From: Toxonevra muliebris
Taxonomy: Eukaryota; Arthropoda; Insecta; Diptera; Pallopteridae
Assembly (NCBI GenBank): GCA_963691655.1
Contig: OY829326.1
Span: 52,817,776-52,881,775 of the forward strand
Reading direction: 5' to 3'
DNA length: 64,000 bases
Shown here: one piece after another, positions 21,944-34,839 of the stretch
How positions within the stretch are numbered: the stretch's first letter is position 1
Layout of the letters: each line of letters starts with the position of its first letter
The notes under the pieces: model-generated
Database searches by the model: none
Told to the model about the DNA's origin: nothing
Seen by the model: the letters and a program-made list of their open reading frames with translations, nothing else
Position numbers and translations under genes: made by a program

Positions 21944-24900
21944 ATATTTTCCATGAAATCGCACAAAAATATATAAACTAGTTATGTATTTAAAAAAAAA
22001 AAAAAGAATACTTGATAGGTTTTGAAAAAGATACGAAAAGTTTGATTTTCTTTTTATTTTCATCACAAAATTGTTTGCTTTTGAATAAACATTACTTTAA
22101 ATTCTGCTACAATAAGAAATATGGCAAAACAAATCGAAACATGTCCCAGAGGGTAGCGCAAAAGTTTTTAAATTCAAAAGCCCTGAAATTCAAGAAAATT
22201 TGTTTCCCACAGTACGAAATCAATAGTTTTCTAGCGAGAGCAGCGTATTTTGGATCGAATAATTTGTGTTGCGTATTAAATAACTGAACCTAGAATTTGT
22301 TGGAATTTTTATGACAACAAGAACTTGAATAACTTTTTTCGGTTTATTTGAATTTGTATTTGAGACAAGAAACGACGTTTTACTTTTTGTGTCATAACTA
22401 GGTTTTCCAAATCATAAAAAAATGTTTCTTGTAATCAATCGAAATCCTCTATATGGTGTTTTGATCCTTTAGAGTTTTCGCACTTCAATTGTTCGATCAA
22501 ATATTCGGCCTTTAACGGGCAAAACTGAACCAAACACTAACGTGTTTTTTTGGCTGACTTTTTACTTACGATGTTTATACATGGAAGGCCATAAACTTTC
22601 ATCAATCTTACATAAATATTATTAAAGAATTTTGATGGTTGAGAATATAAATTAAAATAATAAGAAGTTATGCAAAATATTCCGAAACTAATCTTTAGTT
22701 GGAATATTTACTTACTTTCACATACATAACTAAAAAAAATAGCAAGTTACTCAAAACAATGTACATGAATAGTAATGTAATACATAAGTAAACCTTTAAA
22801 GATAAAACCATTTTGGGCTAATGTCACACAAGGTAAAACTACATTGCACATACATATATAGGAGCACCTGAAAATTACATGCACATGCCCACACAAAGCA
22901 AAGCTATACATATCAGGAGCAAACTGAAGTTCAGTGAAACTTTTAAACCGAAAATATTTTAATACAATTTGTTCTTTGTTAAAAACAGAAGCTAAAATAT
23001 TTTTTAAATTTTGTTTTTGTTAGTACTTTCTACCAGGACAAAGGGTAATATCAGCCCCAATCGAAAATAACCCAGCCCGAAAACACAAATCAAACTCAAA
23101 CCGATGACAACGTATACGCAACCCAGTAAATGAAACCGTGCGATATGAGGTAAAAATAGGTTCATAAAAATAAGGGGGCTTATTGTATAAACGAATGGAC
23201 TTAATGCATGGATGGGTCGAATGAATGGTATGGTATATACACATACATACACACAAATATGCAGATGCATAAACATATGTATGTATGCAAGCATGTAGTA
23301 CATGTATACAGGCAAGTATGGTAGGTTGGAGTAGCTGGATCGAGTTGGATGTTTTTTTTTTTTTTGCGAATTGATGCATATATTGAAGCTTATAATATGC
23401 GCATATTTAATCGACAAAGGCTTAAACTTCAATGTGAAATAATGAATATTTATGCATAAAGTTGCAGTGCAGGTGGGCGTGTGTGTATGTATATGTATTG
23501 GTGTATATTTAAATGTGAGTGTAAAAGGTTGCATATATTCGTGTGTTTGTATGAAGGTGTATACAAACTACCAAAATATGAACTAAAGAAAAGTTTTAAT
23601 GCTGTCGAAATCAGTCCAAGTAATCAGTACACGTACTTCCATCCTAGTAACTCTGATCTGCTTTGGTATCATACTCAAAGCCGACGACAGTTGACAGTTA
23701 ACTACAAAGGAAAAATTAGTTATTCTTTTTATTTTATATATTTTCTTTGAGTGAACAATTTTATTGTATTAAAAATGTATTTGTAAAAATAAAATTTAAG
23801 TTTCTTCGTTTAAATTTTTTTATAAAGAGATTCAGAGATTTATTTAAATTAAGGAACCGTAACGGCCACTTGCTTCATTATGCAGACCAAATAATTTGAT
23901 TTTAAGTTATTTAGTAGAGTGAGCAGTAAAATCAATTCAAATCCTTTTCCATACTACTCCTCATAACTCATACTCCAAAACATATAAAATACATACATAA
24001 TTCATCGTATCATAATAAATCTTATATATGTAAATATATTTCTACCGATTTTAATTGAATAATATAAACAAAAAAGAAAAAAAAATACTGCATGTAATTA
24101 TAATAAAAATTTTAATTAAAAATGTTATTGTTTTTTTATTTTTATTGTATATATAACAAGCCTTTTTCAATATTTATAATTTATATTGTTTTTGAGGACT
24201 CAGCAAGAATCACTAGACCATACGCAATACTTTTATAAGCTTATGGAAATAATGAGATATGTATAAATACATGTTTAATAAAATGTACATACAATTTAAA
24301 TTAATTTATTCACATGAAATTATTTCAATATAAGTACCTACTTATTAAAATTAAAATGCATGTATGCCTATACAAAATTAATGATATTCATAGCTTTTAC
24401 TACAAGCGTATGAGTAATTAAATTTAAAATAACTGTTTGAAATAAATATTAAATTACCTGGACTACAGTATGTATGAGTAATATTTAAGTTGATTATCCT
24501 AACAAATGTTACTCATACGCCCTGTTATTCTAAACTCAAACCATATAGCTCACATCAAACTACACGAAACCAACCGCAGGAAGAAACAATTTTATATGAC
24601 GGGTCATATCAATACAACCGTTCTTCATTAATTTACTTTGAGAAAGAAACTTTAACACCAAATGCTTCTATATTTTCTTGGATTCATTCGAGTTTGAATA
24701 CTTAAATCTCTAGTTTCTAAGCCTGCCTCTAGACAGTCTTTATCCAAAGGGGTGGAATTGCAATATAGCAGTTTCTCTTGATTGTTTAGGGAAATTCCCA
24801 AACTTTAAAATATGATTGTGATTGTGAATACAGACGTTAGCGGCAGTCAAAGTAAAAAATTTGTGAAAAACAGGAAAATGAATTATTTTGATAGAATTTA

Positions 24901-25031
24901 AAAAATTGAACTAAGCATAAAAAATAAATAAATAAAATACTAGCCAAATAAAAAAAAACTAAATGTGTGTTGCTGGAAATTTTAATTTATTCAAATTAAT
25001 AAAAAGCTCATTCAACAACAAATAAGTTTTG
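21944..25031. other. AT-rich non-coding DNA
   Basis: No supportable gene. A 176-codon minus ORF at 23004-23534 is low-complexity in its N-terminal part (His/Thr/Pro from CA repeats) and ends in a hydrophobic stretch; there is no start context, motif or splice evidence, so I do not call it. ORFs at 22012-22287 and 24490-24705 are also unrecognised. Confidence 0.4.
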
Positions 25032-26786
25032 ACCAATACCAATACCAATACCAATACCAATACCAATACCAATACCAATACCAATACCAATACCAATACC
25101 AATACCAATACCAATACCAATACCAATACCAATACCAATACCAATACCAATACCAATACCAATACCAATACCAATACCAATACCAATACCAATACCAATA
25201 CCAATACCAATACCAATACCAATACCAATACCAATACCAATACCAATACCAATACCAATACCAATACCAATACCAATACCAATACCAATACCAATACCAA
25301 TACCAATACCAATACCAATACCAATACCAATACCAATACCAATACCAATACCAATACCAATACCAATACCAATACCAATACCAATACCAATACCAATACC
25401 AATACCAATACCAATACCAATACCAATACCAATACCAATACCAATACCAATACCAATACCAATACCAATACCAATACCAATACCAATACCAATACCAATA
25501 CCAATACCAATACCAATACCAATACCAATACCAATACCAATACCAATACCAATACCAATACCAATACCAATACCAATACCAATACCAATACCAATACCAA
25601 TACCAATACCAATACCAATACCAATACCAATACCAATACCAATACCAATACCAATACCAATACCAATACCAATACCAATACCAATACCAATACCAATACC
25701 AATACCAATACCAATACCAATACCAATACCAATACCAATACCAATACCAATACCAATACCAATACCAATACCAATACCAATACCAATACCAATACCAATA
25801 CCAATACCAATACCAATACCAATACCAATACCAATACCAATACCAATACCAATACCAATACCAATACCAATACCAATACCAATACCAATACCAATACCAA
25901 TACCAATACCAATACCAATACCAATACCAATACCAATACCAATACCAATACCAATACCAATACCAATACCAATACCAATACCAATACCAATACCAATACC
26001 AATACCAATACCAATACCAATACCAATACCAATACCAATACCAATACCAATACCAATACCAATACCAATACCAATACCAATACCAATACCAATACCAATA
26101 CCAATACCAATACCAATACCAATACCAATACCAATACCAATACCAATACCAATACCAATACCAATACCAATACCAATACCAATACCAATACCAATACCAA
26201 TACCAATACCAATACCAATACCAATACCAATACCAATACCAATACCAATACCAATACCAATACCAAATACCAAATACCAAATACCAATACCAATACCAAT
26301 ACCAATACCAAATACCAAATACCAATACCAATACCAATACCAATACCAATACCAAATACCAATACCAATACCAATACCAATACCAATACCAATACCAATA
26401 CCAAATACCAATACCAATACCAATACCAAATACCAATACCAATACCAAATACCAATACCAATACCAAATACCAATACCAAATACCAAATACCAAATACCA
26501 AATACCAAATACCAAATACCAAATACCAAATACCAAATACCAAATACCAAATACCAAATACCAAATACCAAATACCAAATACCAAATACCAAATACCAAA
26601 TACCAAATACCAAATACCAAATACCAAATACCAAATACCAAATACCAAATACCAAATACCGAATACCAATACCAAATACCAATACCGAATACCAATACCG
26701 AATACCAATACCAAATACCAATACCAATACCAATACCAAATACCAAATACCAAATACCAAATACCAAATACCAAATACCAAATACC
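25032..26786. repeat. 1.75-kb (TACCAA)n / (TACCAAA)n satellite
   Basis: From 25032 to about 26265 the hexamer TACCAA repeats about 205 times without a visible interruption. From there to 26786 hexamers are mixed with the heptamer TACCAAA; a long pure heptamer block lies at about 26476-26655. Rare TACCGAA variants occur at about 26656-26705. A hexamer array has a length divisible by three and no stop codons, so several frames stay open for almost 600 codons (Thr-Asn, Ile-Gly, Leu-Val, Tyr-Trp repeats). These are by-products of the repeat, not genes. The edges are sharp and the flanks are unrelated AT-rich DNA. Confidence 0.98.
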
Positions 26787-27404
26787 AATAGCAAAACTCT
26801 GGTACTAGAAAAACTCCACTAACAATATTTTTTTAGTGTTCGTGCTTAGTATTTCATTTTTAAGTATTTATAAGGTACTTGAAATACTTGAAAATAATTG
26901 AAATATACTTAAAAACTAAATACTGAGTATGAGTACTTGAAAAATTACTGATATTTCAACTTGTTCATATATTAAAAGATTTTTTCTCAAAGGCCTTGTA
27001 AAAGGTTTCCGGACCTTTTAACATTATATCAATTTTGTATTTCTATAGAGGTAATCCCAGGAGACGCAATCCTGGACCCAGAATTATCCTTCAAATTATT
27101 CATTTGCCATTTGTTATTGGTATCATATCGGTACCTAGTAATTATAAGCCTCATGAATTGGCTAACTATGGTACGCCGTCGAAACCAAAGGGGTCGGAAA
27201 AGCTATTTAGCTCATTAAAACTCACCATGCCATCACATGCTATCAAACGCTACTCATTTAAAATAATTAAAGCAGAGTGTTCTATTTACAAAAATATTGC
27301 ATAGTTGAAATTTTAACTAATGAACGTAATCCTCATGGCTCTAATACTTATCTAGTGAAACTCTTACAGTTTTCTAACACAGTCCATTGAAATTTAAATT
27401 ATTA
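26787..27404. other. AT-rich flank of the satellite
   Basis: Contains an 89-codon ORF at 27035-27304 (start MYFYRGNPRRRNPGPR) with no recognisable domain. Near 26850-26945 there are scattered TACTTGAAA words. Nothing else could be supported. Confidence 0.4.
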
Positions 27405-28660
27405 TCAACAACATTCAAATGCGTTGCCCACATAAACACAAATCTTTAAATTTGGTATGCCATTAACAGACAACACACGAGAACGTGTACAGTGGCGTGC
27501 AAATGTCTGCGACAACAACGGAAAACATAAAAACAAAGTAAAAAAGTTTAAGCGAACATTGTGAACAAAAATTTTTCGCGCCACAATCAAGTGGCAGCAT
27601 ATCAAGTGAAAGTATGGAATGAAACGAAAAATGAAACAAAACGAATTGAATCGAATGGGATTGAAACAAATAACGAACAACGAATGTAAACGAAGTGACA
27701 CGACCAAATAAAACAAAACAGCAACTATTATAAAACGAATGAGCGACAGCAGTAACAGAAGCAGCATCGATGTCGACGCCGACATCGACGCCGACATCGA
27801 CGCCGGCCAAATGAAACACTCTGCCTACCTCAACCCAAACCACAAAGTGGGAGGTTGTTTGTGCGTGCGTGAGAACGCGTATAGTGTAGTCGTTCGTTTG
27901 TAATGGCTAAAACAAAAAAACAAACAAAAAAGAGTAGGTACGGGTAATGGGTAGGTAGAAGTAGTAAAGTAAAAGTGTGAGTGCGATGGCCTTGGCGTTA
28001 GTGTTGCCACCTTGCTGACTATATGGAGACAGTCAGCATAGACCGCGCCGACCACTAGCTTGTAGTGCGACATAACTGTTGTTGTTATTGTTGCATTCAT
28101 TGTAAGTATACTGTGTTCATATATGCATATGTATGTATGTATGTATGTGTGTATGGACAATGAGCGCGTCGAGCGGTGGCTTAAAAGAAAGAGACATGAT
28201 TGTTGCAAGTAGATATCGATGCGTGGGTGTTGTCAGGTTTATTTTAATTTTGAGTTTTCTTGTTTTTTTGTTGTTGCTGTATTCCTTAATAAAGGTAGTA
28301 GCCCGGTAATGATTTACCTTCAGCTGTACACAAGAATATATTGTGTGCGTGTGTGTGCGTGCATTTGCTATGTCGGAACTGTTCGCTTTTGCTTCGAAAA
28401 AATGAATTTCATATGTATAAAAACTCACAAGAATATAAAAAATGCATTTTTCTTATTTTTTCTTTTTTTTGTAGGTTGTTTTTAATACAAATTTTTTTGT
28501 TTTGTTTTTATGAAGCTTCTGGATTTTTTAACTTAAAATTATTTTATTATTTTTCTTTTTCCCCATATGCGTTATCTTTGCACAGATTGGTCAGTTGCCG
28601 TTTTACTTTATTTTCGTTTGGAGGCATATCATATGAAATATATTTTTATACCATAAGATA
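27405..28660. other. Low-complexity, possibly regulatory non-coding DNA
   Basis: The texture resembles a fly 5' flank or intron: GAAACGAA-type words, CAACAA, and CATATGTATGTATGTATGTA near 28122-28148. Overlapping ORFs on the minus strand (27405-27797, 27463-27843, 27825-28208) translate to simple-sequence peptides. No exon with convincing codon bias or splice sites was found. Confidence 0.4.
27768..27805. repeat. 12-bp GC-rich minisatellite
   Basis: The 12-mer GACATCGACGCC is repeated about three times (27769-27804), an unusually GC- and CpG-rich patch for this window. Confidence 0.8.
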
Positions 28661-30224
28661 GGGGAGGGAAGGGAGGAATAAAATATGTTTATATATATTT
28701 ATATGCCTGCATGAGTAAAGGAAATTATTTTTAGTTTCTTTTTAAAGAAGTATTCAATTCACAGTAGGTACTGTTTCATATTTCAGAATACGAGTATATT
28801 ATCTTTTGGCAATTCTTTTACAGAGTAAATAAAGCAGAGGAACTCGCCCACAGCATCACCTTAAAGTTTTATTTATTTATTTTTTGCACAACTGCATAGC
28901 GTCAACTTTACTAATGAGTTTTAAAAGCAGCCTCAAGAAAATTTCTATGTAGTCAGAGAGAAAGGGAGAGCATTTATCTCTTCGTCAACCACACAAATTA
29001 CGACAAATGATTTCCAAATTTTCCATTATGGTTTCCTTTGCAAAATCTCTCAATCTCTTTTCTTCCTAATGTCCAAGCATGCTAACAAAATGCCTAGTTA
29101 AAAATATACTGAAGCTTGATTTGAATTAGTAAACAAAAGACTGATTGCAGTAGGGAGCAGGAGATAACAGGGCAGAAGGGCCATAAAGAATAAGAGCGAT
29201 GTGGACGCGGTGCACATCTCCAAATATAATAATAATAGTTTTTGCTCTCAAAAACTGAGAAGCAGATTAAATAAAGTAATTAATATCTAGATTGATTCTC
29301 CAGAATACTCTTTTTCATTTTGGCTAGATCTTCCCTCGAGAGTTGGCCTGAGGTACAGTCACTTTGCTGACTTCGTGTTTATGTACGCAAGTAGTGAAAA
29401 TACGGAAGAGTTGACATAGGGCCTTATGACTGCCAGCGTTCAGGGTCAGTTTTGCTGGAATTCGAAAGCCAACTCATCCCCGAGAACTGCGCTATAAACT
29501 CAAAAAAAAAAACAAACCTCAAACGTGAAAATTATAAGATGAAAATCTTGTTGGCATTAGGATTAATCATTTAATAAATGAAAATGAAATGAGCGTATAC
29601 CGTCAAGCTTTCAATGGCACGGAGGCAAATGTGGCACAGCAGTGGAATAGCCGTTTCAGCTAGAAGGTAAGCAACTGGAACGTCAACGCAAAGTTCATCT
29701 ATTCCATATATATAGGCTCAGACCCTGACTCAGACCTTGCTCCTCAGTTTTGCTATCATTCATACGGTACTTACTCATCCTGCCACAGATTTTTGGCGGG
29801 TCTTAAGATCTTTTCAGTTACTCTCACACCATGAGTTTTAAGTTGAAGAAAGGTGGCAGACAATAAAAATTTCACAGTCCTGCATTTTCAAACCTAAGAA
29901 CCAATATAGTTATACTAACCAAAAAATTTCTTACATTGAATCCGATCTGAAACTGACCAAGAAATTTTTCAACCAAAACTCAACAAAAATATTGAATTTC
30001 TGAAAAACTTTTCGAGAGATTATTTTTACTTTTGAGTAAAACTTTTGTGAATTATTATAATTCAAAATCCTGCAGCCTGGTTCCTTTGGTTTCTGGATCT
30101 AGCACCAGTGACGGATGCAAAAAAAGGCTATATATTCTACAGCTCCCGAAAATCGGTGAAAATCTCCATTTTAAATAATATTTATCATTTTATACTTATT
30201 TTTGGATTGATTTTTGTTCCAACT
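28661..30224. other. Non-coding DNA, nothing identified
   Basis: Slightly GC-richer than average between 29150 and 29660, with no long open frame and no recognised motif. Old, unclassifiable transposon sequence is possible. Confidence 0.35.
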
Positions 30225-30490
30225 TTTAGTCTGCTTTTGATATGAATTTGAGACTATAAATTAGCCGGTCATGGTTTGAGTTTTGGACTGAATTTTAATC
30301 TAACTACTGATCTAAATTTTGACCAAAATTGATCTGAATTTCGATATGAATTTCGATTTGATTTTTAGTCTCATTTTTGGTCTGATTCCCGGTTTTGTCT
30401 CTGGCCTGATCTAGTAGTCTTATTTTTGGTCTGATTCTTGGTCTATTTCCCGGTTTTGTCTCTGATCTGATCTAGTCTGCTCTAGACCAT
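30225..30490. repeat. Degenerate repeat with ~60-bp duplication
   Basis: Repeated TTTTTGGTCTGATT and GGTTTTGTCTCTG blocks. The segment around 30369-30417 is partly duplicated at 30418-30477 (both include TTTTGGTCTGATTC and end GATCTAGT). It is related in reverse complement to the first 300 bases of the window. Confidence 0.5.
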
Positions 30491-31750
30491 CACACAAATT
30501 TTTGATTTACCCGAGAAAACTTATAAGTACTGCTTCTGATATTATTAAGGGCCAACTACTGAAAACTTTTGAAGACATTTTTGAGATTCTCCATAAATCA
30601 TTAGCAAATTTAGCAATATCAGCCGCTCCCAATGACGAATCCAGCCTAACACAATTTTAAATTTCGCAGACTAGTGTTAACACTAACGGATCCAAGAACC
30701 CTCCCCCCCCCGCCCCCTCCTTGTTGGTGCTTTGTTTAACAATCATGAGAAAAATATTTCAAAATCTGAAATCCAACTGTTGTTCCATTTATGAATTTGT
30801 AATATTAAATTGACTTTACATGGAAATCTAGATTTATATAAAATAAAAAAATATAAAAATAAAAAAAATAAATAAAAATTAAAAATCTGAAAATGCAACG
30901 CTGCTGCCTGCTTTCCGGCGGAAATTAAAAATGTAAATTAAAGTTGTCATTAATGACATGTACGAAGAGGAATGGGTGAATGCATGAGAGAGTAGTGGTG
31001 TAGTGTAATGAATGGGGGATTAATGGGCTGTAGAATTTCGGAGATAAATGAGTGAATGAGATGCACTATAAATGGGCATATAAATGAGTATATACATATG
31101 TATATATATTTATATATATAGTATGTAATTTCGATGAATGCAAGTTGCAAGCAGCGGTTGCCTGCATTATGCTGCTGCTGCACAATTTTGGTGGTGCCCA
31201 ATTATTGCATTGTGTATTCATATGTGTATGAGAGCGGAAGTGCGAATGTGTGTGTGTGTGTGTTTGTATAGTTGTTAAGGCCAGAGCTATATGTGCTGCA
31301 TATGTGCACATTTTCATTTAAATACATGCATATATGTATGTATATAAAAATGGATATGTTTATAAATGTGTGTGCGTGTGTACGTGTGTACGTGTGTGTG
31401 TGTGAAAGAGTTGCCAATTTTACAATCGACTACTGTCCAACAACGATACTGTGTATATGTGTGTGCATGTTTTTTTTTACTTTTTTCACACTACTGCTGG
31501 TTGGCAACTCATACCAAACATGATGCCATTTTGTATTTATGCTTTCACTGCCCGCATCATTGATGTCCTTTCTCATTTATATAAGTAAATGTGTGTGTGA
31601 GTGTGTGTGTATGTGTATATGTTTGGTTGGATGCAGGAGAGTTTCGTCCATTCACATTCGAATTTCGCCGGATGATGATGATGACGATGATGATGCCGTA
31701 AAATAAATTGCGTCAACTGTACTTTTGCGTGTATATATACATATATATCT

Positions 31751-31791
<41 letters not shown>

Positions 31792-33320
31792 TATAAATTT
31801 ATATATGCATGAATATTTTTCTTTGTGCATGTAGTACATACTTAATACATACATACTCCAGCTATCCATCTATGTATGGATGTACTTACTACTATAAAAA
31901 TGTATTTAATTCGTTTTTTACGCGTATATCGTTTTTTTTCACAGTGTTGTTGTTTTTGGTTTGAGGTTTTTTTATACTGCAAATAATTTTTATGTATTTT
32001 CCATGCATATGTATATACATATATATATATATGTATTTATATATATTTATATGGAAAACTTTTTCTGAAAAACAAGCAGCTATGGGTGTTCAGAGCATGC
32101 GAGAAATGCTCAGGAGTTGGGAGAATGCATTTTTTCGATAATTAATTTTTTCAGGCAAATGCAATTTGCATATATATAAAATTGGTTGTTGTTATGCCAC
32201 TGTAGTTGTTGTTGTTGAGGAATTTTTCATTATAATTATATGTGCACAAACACATGTATGCATATAAAAAATAGCTGTTAAGCAGCTTCGATCATTATGT
32301 TTCTGGTGGTCAATTTGATATATCAAAATTGAGAGAGAGGGAGAGGGGCGGAGGGTGCGTTTGGAAAGGGCAGCATAATTTTTCCCCAAATGCTCATTAA
32401 TATATGCATACTTTTTTACTCATTTCCCACTTTTATGTCCTTCGAAAAACAAAACAAAACTGCATCCGCGCTTCATCAATTGAGGGGTGTTTTTTTTTGC
32501 CTGTAGAAAGAAGGTATGACAATAATGTTGCTGCTGTAGATATATTAAACAGTTGGTGTTGTTGCCAGAATTTTTCCTCATTTTTCTTATTTTTCCACTG
32601 CTTACAATATCGGTTTTTTTTGTCAACTTAATTGAATTTTTTATTATGTTTTTTTGTATGTACATAAATGGATATACATATGTACCTATTTGCATATAAT
32701 TTTATGATTTTATGTATAAAGTCATTTTTTATAAATGTATATGTATATGTAAGTGCATGCATATACATACTTTGAAAATTATTTATATTTTTTGTTTTTT
32801 TTTTTTTAGAATGGGCGTAACCTCAGTTCTGATTGTATATGAAAAAATTAATTAATATTACAATTGGCATTAATGCAGTGTGAAATTTATGCGTTGATAC
32901 ACATGCAAAGAGCAAACCAATTTTTGGTTTGAATACTTATTTCAAATAATGTAAGTAACGTAAATCTGATCGATTTTGTTTTGCTAATAACTTGTCTTTG
33001 GTATTTTTTCAAATTACGTCCTTTTTTCGAAAGCATACCTTTCTAACGGTATGCAACACTTATTTCAGTTATTTCAAATTAATTAGTTGTGAGCGAAGAA
33101 ACGAAGTATTTTTATTCAAAGCCTTAGCAAATAAAATAAAAAACCTACAAATTTTATAACTATAATAACTTTTGTGCTGGTAAGTATATTTATATAATTT
33201 ATATAGGGTTTTGTTCACTAAACATTTTGCTATAGTTTGGTAAAAATAAGCACCATTTTAGAAAACATACTAAGAAAAAAATTGACTTTTAATCCGAATT
33301 ACCAGCATGTGTTTTTCTAC
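30491..33320. other. Low-complexity non-coding DNA
   Basis: A C-run near 30701-30710, TG and TA microsatellites (for example 31247-31262 and 31755-31786), many CATATGTATGTA-like strings and T-tracts. ORFs across 30950-31870 are products of CA/TG repeats. The texture fits an intron or enhancer region; no gene could be supported. Confidence 0.4.
31755..31786. repeat. (AT)n microsatellite
   Basis: About 16 AT dinucleotides within a longer TA-rich stretch. Confidence 0.88.
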
Positions 33321-34365
33321 TTGCATATAATTCGGTTCGATGATCCGAATCACCAGCAAATGAGGTGTTGCATAATCTTTCAATATGCTATATAAGCTAC
33401 TAATATTTGAATATATAGGATATTAAAAGATTAAGAACTATCACTAAGATCACTGATGAGGAATTGTGGCGGATTCCGAAACGGCCGTATATAACTTCAG
33501 ATTAGTATTTTTTCTATTCCAGACTACATTTTAGTTTTTGGTTACGTCAATATACTTATAAATTTTAATTCAGAAATTTCTTAGAATGATTCGAAGAAAT
33601 GATTTTTTATATATTTCATTGTTTATCAGAACACGGGCGTGGCCACTGACTAGCGGATCCAGAGATTTACCTTAAGGGGGTTAACATTTATTCGTCCCTT
33701 TTAAATTTTTTCTTTTGTGTCCAATGATCAAGTATATGAAGGGGAGAGTTAGGGAGGCGTTGGGGGGGAGGAGTTGGGAGGGAGTGGTTAGAGTGGAGAT
33801 CAGGGGTTTTTAACCCCAAATCCTTTCCCCTTTCCCACCCCCCTTAGATTCGCTATTGCTCATACGTAAGATTGCACAGTCCTACATCTTTGTTTTTAAT
33901 ATATTCACATCTATCGCCCAGCCACAGACTCTTCCCCTAATTTTGATACGCCCATGAGTAGGTCCATATTTGTGAATTGGTTCGGTGTGGAACAAGTAAG
34001 TCTCCATATCAAATTTTATTAATTTAGCTCAATATGATTTTCGAAGATATTGGATTTTTGCAAAAACTTTGATATATTTTATAGCCCACAACCTGACATA
34101 CACACAAATGCATCTCTACACCAAATTTCACTAAGATCTGACAAACAGATTATGATTACATAACGAAAATACATAGATTTAGACAACAATTTGTATGTAT
34201 GCGTGTGTATATATTTACGCATATATACATAATTTTTTTTTTATATACATTTTCTTAAAACACCAAATTTACCTTTTGCATCTAAATAAACCTCAAATTA
34301 AAGATATTTTGTTTTAAATTTTGCTGATCCGACTTACATACATCATCGAACCGAATTACATGCAA
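33321..34365. repeat. Inverted arms around a ~1-kb segment
   Basis: TTGCATATAATTCGGTTCGA (with TGAT following) at 33321-33344 is repeated inverted at 34342-34365 with one mismatch. Both arms have further CCGAATTACC-like words nearby (33295, 34552). The interior holds a G/C-run patch (about 33740-33845) and no ORF of interest. It could be an old TIR element or two inverted copies of one repeat. Confidence 0.4.
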
Positions 34366-34839
34366 TCCATTTTTTTCGAAGTGATGTTACCTAAATAACT
34401 ATTAAAAAAAAAAGTTATGTTTTGTTTTTTTTTGGTAGTTAACAACTTTTAAAGAGGAAGAAATACGCTTTAGCTTTGTATTAAAACATTTTTTTTCACA
34501 GATCTGTAATCCTTATTTTTAGCGCTCAAATTTTTCCCTTACAAAAATCAAACCGAATTACCTACACTTACGTTACACATATTTTTTTTTAACTGCCTTC
34601 CTTCTTGAAAACAGAATTGAAAGAAACATATATTCAGGGAATTTTCATTTCATTTCTATTCATCGGATATTATTACTTGACATTCTTTATATTTACCAGA
34701 GCCTCGAAAAAAACATTATTCAATTCAATTATAATGAATTGAAAGTTTTTACTAGTACTACAGTTTTCAGTAATAATGGAAGGTTGGATATTCATAATTT
34801 CTTTGAACTTATTTCAATTCAAAAAAAAATTTCGGTAGG

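Noticed and set aside
23004..23534. 176-codon minus-strand ORF ending in a hydrophobic, membrane-like stretch
   Set aside because: The N-terminal two thirds are CA-repeat translation, an overlapping ORF in another frame is similar in length, and no homologous family is recognisable.
25032..26786. Telomere-like repeat
   Set aside because: The unit TTGGTA/TACCAA is neither the insect TTAGG repeat nor a known fly telomeric sequence, and the array is flanked on both sides by ordinary internal DNA.
24959..26822. Four overlapping ORFs of about 590-610 codons on both strands
   Set aside because: All are translations of the TACCAA/TACCAAA array in different frames (Thr-Asn, Ile-Gly, Leu-Val, Tyr-Trp repeats). 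There is no non-repeat domain, and the array lacks stops simply because of its composition.
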